From positions 248,001 to 312,000 of the forward strand of contig NZ_OBMI01000003.1 of assembly GCF_900199185.1 (NCBI RefSeq): a DNA stretch of 64,000 nucleotides, read 5' to 3'. Shown one piece after another: positions 1-9,067 of this stretch. The notes beneath the pieces were generated by a model. It had not been told where the DNA came from. It saw only the letters and a program-made list of their open reading frames with translations, and ran no database searches. This DNA comes from Sphingomonas guangdongensis (GTDB lineage Bacteria > Pseudomonadota > Alphaproteobacteria > Sphingomonadales > Sphingomonadaceae). Every line of letters begins with the position of its first letter. The stretch's first letter is position 1. Both the position numbers and the translations under genes were made by a program.

Positions 1-990
1 GCGAGCGGGCTGCCAGACGGCGCGCTCGACTCCATCGTCACAGGCATCGTGGTGGAGAACGAGCAGATCGGCCCGACCCGCTACATCGCGCGGCTGGGCG
101 TGCTGTTCGATCGCGCGCGCGCCGGGCAGATCCTCGGTGTCAACACCGCCTTCACGCGCTCGCCGCCCATGCTCGTCATCCCCGTCCTATGGGCGGGCGG
201 CAGCGGCCAGGTATTCGAACGCACGACGCCCTGGCAGCAGGCCTGGGCGCGCTTCCGCACCGGCGGCTCGACCGTCGACTATGTCCGGCCGGTCGGCACC
301 GGAGTCGACCCGCTGCTGCTCAACGCCGGCCAGACGCTCCGGCGTGGCCGCGGCTGGTGGCGTGCGATCCTCGACCAATATGGCGCGAGCGACATCGTCG
401 TGCCGGAGGCGCGGATTCTGCGCGACTACCCGGGTGGACCGATCACCGGCGTCTTCTCCGCCTATTACGGCCCCGACCGGCGGCTGCTGGGGCGGGCGTC
501 GCTAAGGGTCGCCGACGGCAACGCACTGCCCGCGCTGCTCGACCGCGGGGTGGAGCGGCTGGATGCCATCTACCAGCAGGCGATGCGCGAGGGCGGGCTG
601 GTGCCCGATGCGCTGCTCTCGCCGCCACCCGCGCCCGAGGCGACGCCCACGCCGACGCCGAGCGCCACCCCCACGGCAGGCGCGGTGACGGAGGCGGTCG
701 GGCTCAGCAGCGTCGTCTCCGTCCAGTTCGACACCCCGGGCGAGCAGGCGGTGAACGCCGGTGAGGCCGCCGTGCGCGGCGTACCCGGCGTCCGCAGCGC
801 GCTCACCGCCAGCCTGGCGCTCGGCGGCGTGTCGGTGATGCGGGTCGTCTACGACGGCGACATCGCGGGCCTGCGCGCGGCACTGGAGGCGCGGGGCTGG
901 AGCGTACAGGAGGCTGCGGGTATGCTGCGCATCCGGCGCGCCGCGGCACCCCCGGCGGCGCTCGCCACGCCGAGCCCGACGGGCGGATGA
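1..990 (+). CDS. Conserved envelope protein, DUF2066-like with HMA-like C-terminus (5' end missing)
   Basis: The reading frame is open from base 1, so the start lies before the window. The visible 329 or so residues hold an N-terminal domain that resembles DUF2066-type proteins encoded just before hdaA in sphingomonads. This is followed by a Pro/Thr/Ala-rich linker (bases ~618-690) and a C-terminal domain of about 75 residues with the beta-alpha-beta rhythm of a heavy-metal-associated (HMA) fold. That domain has no CxxC metal pair, so metal binding is doubtful. The stop overlaps the hdaA start by 4 bases (ATGA), which suggests translational coupling. Function is unknown; the family assignment is from recall of similar proteins and gene order. 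Confidence 0.7.
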   Translation, partial: ASGLPDGALDSIVTGIVVENEQIGPTRYIARLGVLFDRARAGQILGVNTAFTRSPPMLVIPVLWAGGSGQVFERTTPWQQAWARFRTGGSTVDYVRPVGTGVDPLLLNAGQTLRRGRGWWRAILDQYGASDIVVPEARILRDYPGGPITGVFSAYYGPDRRLLGRASLRVADGNALPALLDRGVERLDAIYQQAMREGGLVPDALLSPPPAPEATPTPTPSATPTAGAVTEAVGLSSVVSVQFDTPGEQAVNAGEAAVRGVPGVRSALTASLALGGVSVMRVVYDGDIAGLRAALEARGWSVQEAAGMLRIRRAAAPPAALATPSPTGG

Positions 991-1625
991 GCCAACTCGA
1001 CCTGCCGCTCCCCAAGCCGGTGAGCGCGCGACCCGAGGAGTTCCTGATCGGCCCGTCGAACGCCCGCGCTGTCCACCAGGTGGAGCATTGGGGCGGCTGG
1101 CCGGTCCGCACCGCGCTGCTTGTGGGCCCGCGCAAGTCGGGGCGCAGCCTGCTTGCCCGCCTGTTCGTGGCAAAGTCCGGCGGCACCATGATCGACGATG
1201 CCGACCGCCTTGGCGAGGCCGAGCTGTTCCATGCCTGGAACCGGGCGCAGGCGGAGCGTCGCCCGCAGCTGATGGTGGCAGAGGCGGTGCCGCCGACCTG
1301 GCCGGTGCGGCTACCCGACCTGCGCTCTCGGCTGGCGGCCAGCCCGACCCTCCGGCTGGAGGCACCCGACGATGCGCTGATGGGCGACCTGCTCGACTAT
1401 CTCTGCGATCGCCGCGCGCTCGACCTTCGCCCGGATCTGCGCGCGTGGCTGCTCCGCCGGCTGGAGCGCACCCACCTGGCCGTGCTCCGCGCGGTCGATC
1501 GGCTGGAGGAGGAAGCGGACGCGCGCCGCACCCGGCGGCTGTCGGTGCCGCTCGCCCGCGCGGCGTTCCAGGCGGGCGGCTTCGTCGCGGAACCGTCACG
1601 AAGCCCGGGCACTTTACTCCTGTGA
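987..1625 (+). CDS. hdaA: HdaA, DnaA-related regulatory inactivator
   Basis: This 212-residue AAA+ protein is related to the DnaA ATPase domain. HdaA/Hda proteins promote ATP hydrolysis on DnaA together with the sliding clamp and so limit re-initiation of replication. The N-terminal MSQLDLPLP fits the short clamp-binding motif of the family (QL-L-P). A P-loop-like GPRKSGRS follows near residue 49, where the usual Walker A lysine is an arginine. A Walker B-like MIDDADRL follows, and LPDLRSRLAA matches the region around the family's box VI arginine. The gene overlaps its upstream neighbour (ATGA) and ppk (GTGA) by 4 bases each, so it is mid-operon. Confidence 0.85.
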   Translation: MSQLDLPLPKPVSARPEEFLIGPSNARAVHQVEHWGGWPVRTALLVGPRKSGRSLLARLFVAKSGGTMIDDADRLGEAELFHAWNRAQAERRPQLMVAEAVPPTWPVRLPDLRSRLAASPTLRLEAPDDALMGDLLDYLCDRRALDLRPDLRAWLLRRLERTHLAVLRAVDRLEEEADARRTRRLSVPLARAAFQAGGFVAEPSRSPGTLLL

Positions 1626-3778
1626 CCCGCCCCAACGCTGCCTCGCTTCCCGCCGACGTGACCCCGCTGCACAAGAGCGGACGCTACTTCAATCGCGAAC
1701 TCTCCTGGCTCGCCTTCAACCGGCGCGTGCTGGAGGAGGCGTGCAATGAGGCGCACCCGCTGCTGGAGCGGCTGCGCTTCCTGTCGATCTCGGGATCGAA
1801 CCTGGACGAGTTCTTCATGGTGCGGGTGGCCGGCCTGGTCGGTCAGCAGCTGCAGGGCGTGGAGCAGCGCTCGGCCGACGGCATGACCCCCTCGCAGCAG
1901 CTCGCCGCCATCGTGGAGGCGTGCGATGCGCTGGTCGACAGCCAGCGCGCGGTGTGGGGCGACCTGGCGAAGGCGCTGGCGGCGGAGGGCGTCGCGTTGC
2001 GCGATGCGGGCGACGATCCGGCGGTCGACGCCTGGCTGGAGAGCTGGTTCGGCGAGCAGCTGTTCCCGGTGCTGACCCCGCAGGCGCTCGATCCCGCGCA
2101 TCCGTTCCCGTTCATCCCGAACGGGGGGCTCAGCGTCATCTTCGACCTGGTGCGGACGTCGGACGGCGAACCGATCCGCGAGCTGGTGCTGCTGCCCCCG
2201 GCGCTGCCGCGCGTGGTCTGCCTGCCGGGCAAGGACGCGCAGTTCGTCACCATCGAATCGATCCTGAAGCGCTTCTCGCACCGGCTGTTCCCCGGCTACG
2301 AGGTGCGCGCGGCCGCCACCTTCCGCATCCTGCGCGACAGCGACATCGAGCTGGAGGAGGAGGCGGAGGACCTCGTCCTCTACTTCAGGACTGCCATCAA
2401 GCGGCGTCGCCGCGGCCGGGTCATCCGGCTCGAGATGGAGCGCGGGATCGGCGCCGAGCTGGAGCAGGTGCTGAAGGAGGAGCTGGGCGGTGCCCAGGCG
2501 ATCCTGACGGAGACGGACGGGTTCCTCGGTTTGGGCGATCTCGGCGCTCTGGTCGATGTCGAGCGGCCCGACCTCAAGTTCCCGGCGTTCACGCCGCGAT
2601 TCCCCGAGCGCATCCGCGAGTTCGGGGGCGACTGTTTCGCCGCGATCCGGGCCAAGGATATCGTCGTCCACCACCCGTACGAGAGCTTCGACGTGGTGCT
2701 CGCCTTCCTTAAGCAGGCGGCGAACGATCCCGACGTGGTCGCGGTCAAGCAGACGCTCTACCGCGCGGGCAAGCAGTCGGCCGTCATCAACGCGCTGATC
2801 GCCGCCGCCGAGGCAGGCAAGTCGGTGACCGCGGTAGTCGAGTTGAAGGCGCGGTTCGACGAGGAGCAGAACCTGCTCTGGGCGTCCGCGCTCGAACGTG
2901 CCGGGGTGCAGGTCGTCTACGGCTTCATCGATTGGAAGACCCACGCCAAGGTGTCGATGGTGGTCCGGCGCGAGGGCGGCAGCTACCGAACCTACTGCCA
3001 CTTTGGCACCGGCAACTACCATCCGGTGACGGCACGCATCTACACCGACATCAGCTTCTTCACGGCCGACCCGCGGGTGGGGCATGATGCGGCCGCGATC
3101 TTCAACTACGTCACCGGCTATGTCGAGCCGCAGGAGTTGCGGCTGCTCGCGATCTCGCCCCGCGACCTGCGCGACCGGTTAGTGCAGCTGATCGACGAGG
3201 AGATCGGCAACGCGCTGTCCGGCAAGCCCGCGGCGATCTGGGCCAAGATGAACTCGCTGGTCGATCCGGCCGTGATCGAGAAGCTGTACGAGGCGTCGAA
3301 CGCGGGCGTGGAGATCGACCTGGTGGTGCGCGGCATCTGCTGCCTGCGCCCGGGCGTCGCGGGCATGTCGGCGCGCATCCGCGTCAAGTCGGTGGTCGGG
3401 CGCTTCCTGGAGCACAGCCGCATCTGGGCGTTCGCGAGTGGTGAGACGCTGCCCAACGACGGGGCCCGACTGTTCATATCCTCCGCCGACTGGATGCCGC
3501 GCAACTTCGATCGGCGGGTCGAGTTCATGCTGCCGATCCTCAACGAGACGGTCCACGATCAGGTGCTCGACCAGGTAATGGTCGCGACGCTGCTCGACAA
3601 CGAGCAGAGCTGGGAGCTGAAGCCGGACGGCAGCTATGTGCGGGTGACGCCGGGTGAGGGCGGCGGCTTCAATCTCCACCGCTACTTCATGACCAATCCG
3701 TCGCTCTCCGGGCGCGGGGCGGCGCTCGACGAGCAGGGCGCGGTGCCGACCCTGTCGCTCCGGACGCGCCGCAACTGA
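1622..3778 (+). CDS. ppk: Polyphosphate kinase (PPK1)
   Basis: This enzyme reversibly transfers the gamma phosphate of ATP onto inorganic polyphosphate (EC 2.7.4.1). The 718-residue length is normal for PPK1. The N-terminal domain carries the typical YFNRELSWLAFNRRVLEEA stretch. The first phospholipase D-like domain carries THAKV with the catalytic histidine at about residue 441, followed by CHFGTGNYHPVTARIYTD. The GTG at 1622 is chosen because it forms a GTGA overlap with the hdaA stop and precedes the family's usual N-terminus; longer in-frame starts lie inside hdaA. The ppx gene begins 1 base after the stop, giving a make-and-degrade pair for polyphosphate. Confidence 0.97.
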   Translation: MTRPNAASLPADVTPLHKSGRYFNRELSWLAFNRRVLEEACNEAHPLLERLRFLSISGSNLDEFFMVRVAGLVGQQLQGVEQRSADGMTPSQQLAAIVEACDALVDSQRAVWGDLAKALAAEGVALRDAGDDPAVDAWLESWFGEQLFPVLTPQALDPAHPFPFIPNGGLSVIFDLVRTSDGEPIRELVLLPPALPRVVCLPGKDAQFVTIESILKRFSHRLFPGYEVRAAATFRILRDSDIELEEEAEDLVLYFRTAIKRRRRGRVIRLEMERGIGAELEQVLKEELGGAQAILTETDGFLGLGDLGALVDVERPDLKFPAFTPRFPERIREFGGDCFAAIRAKDIVVHHPYESFDVVLAFLKQAANDPDVVAVKQTLYRAGKQSAVINALIAAAEAGKSVTAVVELKARFDEEQNLLWASALERAGVQVVYGFIDWKTHAKVSMVVRREGGSYRTYCHFGTGNYHPVTARIYTDISFFTADPRVGHDAAAIFNYVTGYVEPQELRLLAISPRDLRDRLVQLIDEEIGNALSGKPAAIWAKMNSLVDPAVIEKLYEASNAGVEIDLVVRGICCLRPGVAGMSARIRVKSVVGRFLEHSRIWAFASGETLPNDGARLFISSADWMPRNFDRRVEFMLPILNETVHDQVLDQVMVATLLDNEQSWELKPDGSYVRVTPGEGGGFNLHRYFMTNPSLSGRGAALDEQGAVPTLSLRTRRN

Positions 3779-3779
3779 C

Positions 3780-5276
3780 GTGACGCGCCCCGCCCGTCGC
3801 CCCCAGATCGCGCCTGATCAGCGCGCCGCGATCATCGACATCGGCTCCAACTCCATTCGGCTGGTGGTGTACGAGGGCGCGGCGCGCCTGCCCGCGACGC
3901 TGTTCAACGAGAAGGTCGCCGCCGGGCTCGGCCGGTCGCTGTCGCAGACCGGCGCGATCGAGCCCGACGCGATGAAGGTCGCGCAAGGCGCGCTCGCGCG
4001 CTTCGCCTGGCTGGCGCGCGAGATGGAGGTGGCGTCGCTGCGTACCGTCGCGACCGCCGCGGTTCGCGATGCGACCAACGGCGCGGAGCTGCTGCGCCAC
4101 GCCACGAGCCTCGGCCTCGACGCCCAGATCCTGTCGGGCGAGGAGGAGGCGAGCGCGGCCGGCCACGGCGTCCTGTCGGCGTTCCCCGACGCCGACGGCA
4201 TCGTCGGCGATCTGGGCGGGGGCAGCCTGGAGCTCGTCCGCGTGGTTGCGGGGACGATCACCGACCGCGCCTCCTTTCCGCTAGGCGTGCTCCGGCTGGC
4301 GGCGATCCGGGCCGGCGGTCGCGGCGCACTGGAGCGGCGGGTGCGCGATCTGCTCGGATCGGCCGGATGGAGCGGGCGCGGGCGCGGGCTGCCGCTCTAC
4401 ATGGTCGGCGGCTCGTGGCGCGCGCTGGTGCGGCTCGACATGCACCTGACCGCCTATCCGCTGCCGGTCATCCACGGCTACGGGCTGAGCGCGGCCGACG
4501 TCGATCGCATCGCGGACAGGCTGAAAGGCATGGATCGCCCGCAGCTGAAGGCGATCACCGACCTGTCGAGCAGCCGTATCCCGACCCTCGACGATGCCAC
4601 CCGGCTGCTGGGGATCGTCATGGCGACGCTCGGCAGCGAGCAGGCGGTCGCCTCCACCTTCGGCCTGCGCGAGGGGCTGCTCTACGCCGAACTGTCGCCT
4701 GAGCAGCGCGCGCAGGATCCGCTGATCGTCGCAACGCGAGAGGAGGGGCGCCGGCTGGGGCGCTTCGCGGAGCACGGCGACCTGCTCGACGCCTGGATCG
4801 CGCCGCTGTTCGCGGGCGAGCAGCCGGCGCTCGCCCGGCTACGCCACGCCGCCTGCCTGCTGGCGGACGTCGGCTGGCACGCCAATCCGCAGTTCCGCGC
4901 GGAGTACGGGGTCGAGATCGCGCTCCACGGGCACTGGGTCGGGATCGACGCGGCTGGCCGCGCGATCGTCGCGCAGGCGCTGCACAGCGCGCTTGGCGGG
5001 AAGACGGACACGCCGGCGCTGCTCGCCGCGCTCGCGCCCGCCGACGCGCTCGCCGCGGCAACGCGCTGGGGTCTCGCCATGCGGCTGGGGCAGCGATTGT
5101 CGGGCGGGGTGCCAGCGCCGCTCGAGCGGACCCGGCTGGTGCGCGGCGCGACGCTGCGGCTGGTTGTACCCGAGGGTGAGCGCGCCCTGTACGGCGAAGC
5201 GGTGGAGAAGCGCCACCGCGCTGTCGCGGCGGCGCTCGGCCTTTCTGCCGAGTTCGCGCTTGATCAGCCGCAGTAG
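3780..5276 (+). CDS. ppx: Exopolyphosphatase / Ppx-GppA family phosphatase
   Basis: The 498-residue protein belongs to the Ppx/GppA branch of the actin-like ATPase superfamily. These enzymes release terminal phosphate from polyphosphate and sometimes from pppGpp. Visible motifs are the N-terminal phosphate-1 loop IIDIGSNSIRLVVY, the acidic LSGEEEAS and the second phosphate loop IVGDLGGGSLELV. The C-terminal half is the HD-like helical extension common in alphaproteobacterial homologues. The start is GTG at 3780, one base after the ppk stop. Position behind ppk supports Ppx over GppA, but sequence alone cannot exclude pppGpp hydrolysis. The 3' end overlaps the convergent I78-type gene by 13 bases. 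Confidence 0.93.
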   Translation: MTRPARRPQIAPDQRAAIIDIGSNSIRLVVYEGAARLPATLFNEKVAAGLGRSLSQTGAIEPDAMKVAQGALARFAWLAREMEVASLRTVATAAVRDATNGAELLRHATSLGLDAQILSGEEEASAAGHGVLSAFPDADGIVGDLGGGSLELVRVVAGTITDRASFPLGVLRLAAIRAGGRGALERRVRDLLGSAGWSGRGRGLPLYMVGGSWRALVRLDMHLTAYPLPVIHGYGLSAADVDRIADRLKGMDRPQLKAITDLSSSRIPTLDDATRLLGIVMATLGSEQAVASTFGLREGLLYAELSPEQRAQDPLIVATREEGRRLGRFAEHGDLLDAWIAPLFAGEQPALARLRHAACLLADVGWHANPQFRAEYGVEIALHGHWVGIDAAGRAIVAQALHSALGGKTDTPALLAALAPADALAAATRWGLAMRLGQRLSGGVPAPLERTRLVRGATLRLVVPEGERALYGEAVEKRHRAVAAALGLSAEFALDQPQ

Positions 5277-5536
5277 AGGCGCGTGACCCGGTCGCGCGAG
5301 TCGAGCGCGATGTTGAGCCGATCGTCGCGCAGGTCCTGCGTCACCATCGTGTTCGGGCGGATCACCCGCACGAAGCGCGACTCGGTCTTGTCCTTGAGCC
5401 TGCGCTCCAGCCGATAGCTGTAGGGCTGGCCGATCCACGCGCCGACGGTGTCGGTGCGGCACAGCCCCGGCAGCTTGACCGGCAGGGTGCAGCCCGGGAG
5501 AGCGAGGAGCAGCAGCGCAGGGGTCAGGCGGATCAT
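5264..5536 (-). CDS. I78-family peptidase inhibitor-like lipoprotein
   Basis: This is a 90-residue protein with a signal sequence ending in a lipobox-like LALPGC (Cys16), so it is probably a lipoprotein. The C-terminal half has the I78 inhibitor pattern: WIGQPYS, then VIRPNTMVTQDLRDDRLNI and a terminal LYCG. Members of the family inhibit serine peptidases or are of unknown role. The ATG shares one base with the rnd stop (TGATG), so translation is likely coupled to RNase D. No functional link between the two is evident. Its stop lies inside the end of the convergent ppx gene. Confidence 0.75.
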   Translation of the reverse strand: MIRLTPALLLLALPGCTLPVKLPGLCRTDTVGAWIGQPYSYRLERRLKDKTESRFVRVIRPNTMVTQDLRDDRLNIALDSRDRVTRLYCG

Positions 5537-6708
5537 CAGGCGTCCTCGGTCCGAGTCATCTTCAGCTTGCCGCCGCGCACGGTGAAGCCGAGGCGCCCCT
5601 CGACCAGGTCGAGCGCGTCGCGGCCGAACTGGTCGTAGCGCCAGCCCTGCAGGATGGCGAGGCCGTCGCGCTGCCCGGCGGCCAGCGCCTCCAGATCGTC
5701 GCTGCGCGCCAGCAGCTTGGGCGCGACGTTGATGTCGCGGGCGCGGATCTTGAGCAACAGCTTCAGCAGGTCGGCGACCAGCGCGCCGTCCTTGCCGAGC
5801 GCCGGACCGCGCTCGTCGCGCCCGGGCATCTCGCTTGCCGGCATCGGCGTCGCGGTCTCGATCGCCGTCATCAGCCGGCCGCCGATGTCGTTCCCGGCCC
5901 AGGAGGCGGACAGGCCGCGCACCTTCGCCAGGTCGGCCTGCTTGCGCGGCGGGTTGGCGGCCAGGTCGGCGATCGTCTCGTCCTTGGCGATGCGCCCGCG
6001 CGGCAGGTTCTTGGTGCTCGCCTCGATCTCGCGCCAGCGCGCGATCGCCTTCAGCCGCCCGAGCGCATCGGCCTTGCGACTGTTGATGCGGACCCGGCGC
6101 CATGCCTCGTCGGGATCGTTCCGATAGTTCTCCGGATCGGCGAGCCGCTCCATCTCCTCGTCCAACCAGCCGCCGCGCTCGGTTCGGCGCAGCCGTTCCA
6201 GCATCTTGGGGAAGATGCGCGACAGATGGGTGACGTCGGCGATGGCATAGGTGATCTGGCGGTCGTCGAGCGGTCGGCGGCTCCAGTCGGTGAAGCGTGC
6301 GCCCTTGTCGACGACGATGCCCAGGTACGCGTCGACCAGGTTGGAATAGCCGATTTGCTCGCCCTGACCGAGCGCCATCGCCGCGACCTGCGTGTCGAAC
6401 AGCGGGTGCGGCGTCTTGCCCGTGAGGTTGTAGACGATCTCCAGGTCCTGCCCCCCGGCGTGGACGACCTTCAGCACGTCCTCATTGTCGACCAGCAGGT
6501 CGAGCAGCGGTTTGAGGTCGATGCCCGGCGCCATCGGGTCGACCGCGGCGGCCTCCTCCGTGTTCGCGATCTGGATCAGGCACAGCTCGGGCCAGTAGCT
6601 GTTCTCGCGCATGAACTCGGTGTCGACCGTCACGAATTCGGACGTGGAGAGGCGGGCGCAGAGCTCGGCAAGGGTGGCGCTGTCGGTGATGAGCGGGTGA
6701 ACGTGCAT
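5536..6708 (-). CDS. rnd: Ribonuclease D
   Basis: This 3'-5' exoribonuclease trims tRNA precursors and other structured RNA ends. The DEDDy motifs are visible: VDTEFM near residue 29, a middle aspartate in HAGGQDLEIVYN, and YAIADVTHL carrying the Tyr and Asp of Exo III. Two HRDC-like helical regions follow, one around residues 205-290 and a second near the C-terminus. At 390 residues the length is normal for alphaproteobacterial RNase D. It is transcribed divergently from aspS across a 167-base gap that holds a palindromic repeat, and is coupled downstream to the I78-type gene. Confidence 0.95.
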   Translation of the reverse strand: MHVHPLITDSATLAELCARLSTSEFVTVDTEFMRENSYWPELCLIQIANTEEAAAVDPMAPGIDLKPLLDLLVDNEDVLKVVHAGGQDLEIVYNLTGKTPHPLFDTQVAAMALGQGEQIGYSNLVDAYLGIVVDKGARFTDWSRRPLDDRQITYAIADVTHLSRIFPKMLERLRRTERGGWLDEEMERLADPENYRNDPDEAWRRVRINSRKADALGRLKAIARWREIEASTKNLPRGRIAKDETIADLAANPPRKQADLAKVRGLSASWAGNDIGGRLMTAIETATPMPASEMPGRDERGPALGKDGALVADLLKLLLKIRARDINVAPKLLARSDDLEALAAGQRDGLAILQGWRYDQFGRDALDLVEGRLGFTVRGGKLKMTRTEDA

Positions 6709-6784
6709 AGGCCGCGCGCCCTACACCCCCCCGCCCGCCTTGACAAAGGCCGGATTGAAGGGGAGGGCGCGGCCATCTTTCACA

Positions 6785-6853
6785 CGCCGCCCCGGCGAAG
6801 GCCGGGGCCCAGTTGCAGGACGTCCTCAGCTGGACCCCGGCCTCAGCCGGAGT
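6785..6853. repeat. Palindromic GC-rich repeat (CCCCGGC-GCCGGGG type), copy 1
   Basis: The left half contains CCCCGGCGAAGGCCGGGG, itself a hairpin. It is followed by CCAG, a variable centre, then CTGGACCCCGGCCTCAGCCGG in the right half. The halves are inverted relative to each other. It lies between the divergent rnd and aspS genes. Related elements occur at 22587-22674 and 61700-61775. Confidence 0.75.
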
Positions 6854-6875
6854 GGATCGCCATTGAGATGATCTG

Positions 6876-8705
6876 ATGCACCAGTACCGTTCCCACACCT
6901 GCGCCGCGATCCGATCGGAGCACGTCGGTGAGGCCGTTCGCCTGTCGGGCTGGGTGCATCGCAAGCGCGACCATGGCGGCGTGCTGTTCGTCGACCTGCG
7001 CGACCACTACGGCATCACCCAGGTCGTGGCGGACGCGGACTCGCCGGCACTCCCGATGCTGGAAGCGGCTCGCGTCGAATCGGTCATCACGATCGATGGC
7101 GAGGTGAAGGCGCGCTCGGCCGGCACCGTGAACCCGAACCTGCCGACCGGCGAGATCGAGGTGTTCGCGCGCGGCGTGACCGTGCAGTCGCCGGCACAGG
7201 AGCTGCCGATGCCGGTCGCGGGCGACGCCGAGTATCCGGAGGACATCCGCCTCCGCTACCGCTTCCTCGACCTGCGGCGCGAGAAGCTCCACGCCAACAT
7301 CCTGCTGCGCTCCAACGTGATCAGTTCGATCCGCAAGCGCATGGTCGACCAGGGGTTCACGGAGTTCCAGACGCCGATCCTGACCGCATCGTCGCCGGAG
7401 GGCGCGCGCGACTATCTGGTCCCCAGCCGCGTCCACCCGGGCAAGTTCTACGCGCTGCCGCAGGCACCGCAGATGTTCAAGCAGCTGCTGATGGTCGCGG
7501 GCTTTGACCGCTACTTCCAGATCGCACCCTGCTTCCGTGACGAGGATGCGCGTGCCGATCGCTCACCGGGCGAGTTCTACCAGCTCGACTTCGAGATGAG
7601 CTTTGTCACGCAGGAGGACGTGTTCGCCGCGATCGAGCCGGTGCTCCACGGCGTGTTCGAGGAGTTCGCCGACTGGCAGGGCAAGGGGCGTCAGGTCTCC
7701 GCGCTGCCGTTCCGCCGCATCCCGTACCGCGAATCGATGCTGAAGTACGGCAACGACAAGCCCGACCTGCGCAACCCGATCGAGATCAGCGACGTGTCCG
7801 GCTTCTTCTCGGGCTCGGGCTTCGGCCGCTTCGCCCAGATCGTGGAAGCGGGCGACGTGGTGCGCGCCATCCCGGCACCGAACACCGCCGACAAGAGCCG
7901 CAAGTTCTTCGACGACATGAACGCCTGGGCGCAGGGGGAAGGGTTCGCGGGTCTCGGCTACGCGACCCGCAAGGGCGGCGAATGGGGCGGGCCGATCGCC
8001 AAGAACCACGGCGATATCGGCATGCGCGAGCTGGCCGAGGCGCTCGGACTCGGGCCCGATGACGGCGTGTTCTTTGCCGCCGGCAAGGAGGCGCAAGCCG
8101 CGAAGCTCGCCGGGCTCGCCCGCACCCGCGTCGGCGAGCAGCTGGGCCTCATCGACCCGAACCGCTTCGAGTTCTGCTGGATCGTCGATTTTCCGATGTT
8201 CGAATATGACGAGGACGCGAAGAAGGTCGATTTCAGCCACAATCCCTTCTCCATGCCGCAGGGCGAGATGGAGGCGCTGGAGACCAAGGACCCGCTCGAC
8301 ATTCTCGCCTATCAGTACGACATCGTCTGCAACGGCGTGGAGCTGTCGTCGGGCGCGATCCGGAATCATCGGCCGGAGATCATGTACAAGGCGTTCGAGA
8401 TCGCAGGCTACTCGCAGGCCGACGTGGACGCGAACTTCGCCGGCATGATCAACGCGTTCAAGTACGGCGCGCCGCCGCACGGCGGCTCGGCGCCGGGTAT
8501 CGACCGCATCGTCATGCTGCTCGCCGACGAGCCGAACATCCGCGAAGTCATTGTCTTCCCGATGACGCAGAAGGCGGAGGACCTGATGATGGGCGCACCC
8601 AACTTCGCGACGCCCAAGCAGCTGAAAGAGCTGAACCTGAAGGTGGTGGAGGCGGTCAAGCCGGCAGCGGTGTCGGCGACCACGGGGCTGGTGAAGGCGG
8701 ACTAG
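6876..8705 (+). CDS. aspS: Aspartyl-tRNA synthetase, likely non-discriminating
   Basis: This class II enzyme of 609 residues has the bacterial-type layout. An N-terminal OB-fold anticodon-binding domain (residues ~1-110) precedes the catalytic core, which contains the GAD insertion. Class II motif 2 appears in [19 protein letters not shown] and motif 3 in [12 protein letters not shown]. In the OB-fold the segment RKRDHGG has His at residue 33. Known non-discriminating bacterial AspRS has His at the matching position, whereas E. coli has Leu. Such enzymes also charge tRNA-Asn with Asp, which GatCAB then amidates. The GatCAB genes are not in this window. Confidence 0.96.
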   Translation: MHQYRSHTCAAIRSEHVGEAVRLSGWVHRKRDHGGVLFVDLRDHYGITQVVADADSPALPMLEAARVESVITIDGEVKARSAGTVNPNLPTGEIEVFARGVTVQSPAQELPMPVAGDAEYPEDIRLRYRFLDLRREKLHANILLRSNVISSIRKRMVDQGFTEFQTPILTASSPEGARDYLVPSRVHPGKFYALPQAPQMFKQLLMVAGFDRYFQIAPCFRDEDARADRSPGEFYQLDFEMSFVTQEDVFAAIEPVLHGVFEEFADWQGKGRQVSALPFRRIPYRESMLKYGNDKPDLRNPIEISDVSGFFSGSGFGRFAQIVEAGDVVRAIPAPNTADKSRKFFDDMNAWAQGEGFAGLGYATRKGGEWGGPIAKNHGDIGMRELAEALGLGPDDGVFFAAGKEAQAAKLAGLARTRVGEQLGLIDPNRFEFCWIVDFPMFEYDEDAKKVDFSHNPFSMPQGEMEALETKDPLDILAYQYDIVCNGVELSSGAIRNHRPEIMYKAFEIAGYSQADVDANFAGMINAFKYGAPPHGGSAPGIDRIVMLLADEPNIREVIVFPMTQKAEDLMMGAPNFATPKQLKELNLKVVEAVKPAAVSATTGLVKAD

Positions 8706-8738
8706 GATCGCGCACCTGCCCCGATCTGAGCACAGGTC

Positions 8739-8887
8739 CTTCGATACGCCGCTTCGACATGCTCAGCGACTACTCAGGACGAACGGGGTGGAGAGCCAGG
8801 GGGAGTGGGCCGTTCGCCCAAACCGTTCGTGCCGAGTAGAGAGCGAGTAGCTGCTGCAAGCACCGCAAAGGGGGGCGCGTATCAAGG
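8739..8887. repeat. Large inverted repeat, TTCGATACGCC family, copy A
   Basis: The left arm begins CTTCGATACGCCGCTTCGAC and runs through CTACTCAGGACGAACGG. The right arm is a partial inverted copy beginning CCGTTCGTGCCGAGTAG and ending GCGTATCAAG. No gene is seen in 8706-9067; this element and copy B fill most of it. It sits directly after aspS, where it could act as a terminator-like structure. Confidence 0.75.
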
Positions 8888-8908
8888 CACCCGCTGGGCG
8901 GAACGGTC

Positions 8909-9034
8909 CTTCGATACGCCGCTTTGACCATGCTCGGCGGCTACTCAGGACGAAGGGACTCGTTTTTACGCCGTTCGTGCTGAGTAGCGACTGAGTAGCT
9001 GCGGTACGCAGCGTAGCGAAGGCGTGTATCGAAG
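8909..9034. repeat. Large inverted repeat, TTCGATACGCC family, copy B
   Basis: The left arm begins CTTCGATACGCCGCTTTGAC and contains CTACTCAGGACGAAGGG. The right arm begins CCGTTCGTGCTGAGTAG and ends GTATCGAAG. It lies in tandem with copy A, between aspS and the convergent DUF4170 gene. The arms match the elements at 21778-21893 but in the opposite order. Confidence 0.75.
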
Positions 9035-9067
9035 TACTCGGCCTGCGGATCTCGTGTCGCATACGAG

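Noticed and set aside
1397..3085. A 562-codon open frame opposite hdaA and ppk
   Set aside because: Shadow of two clear genes; no motif seen.
8706..9067. An insertion sequence or degraded transposon
   Set aside because: Only inverted repeats are present; no transposase-like frame and no clear target duplication could be found.
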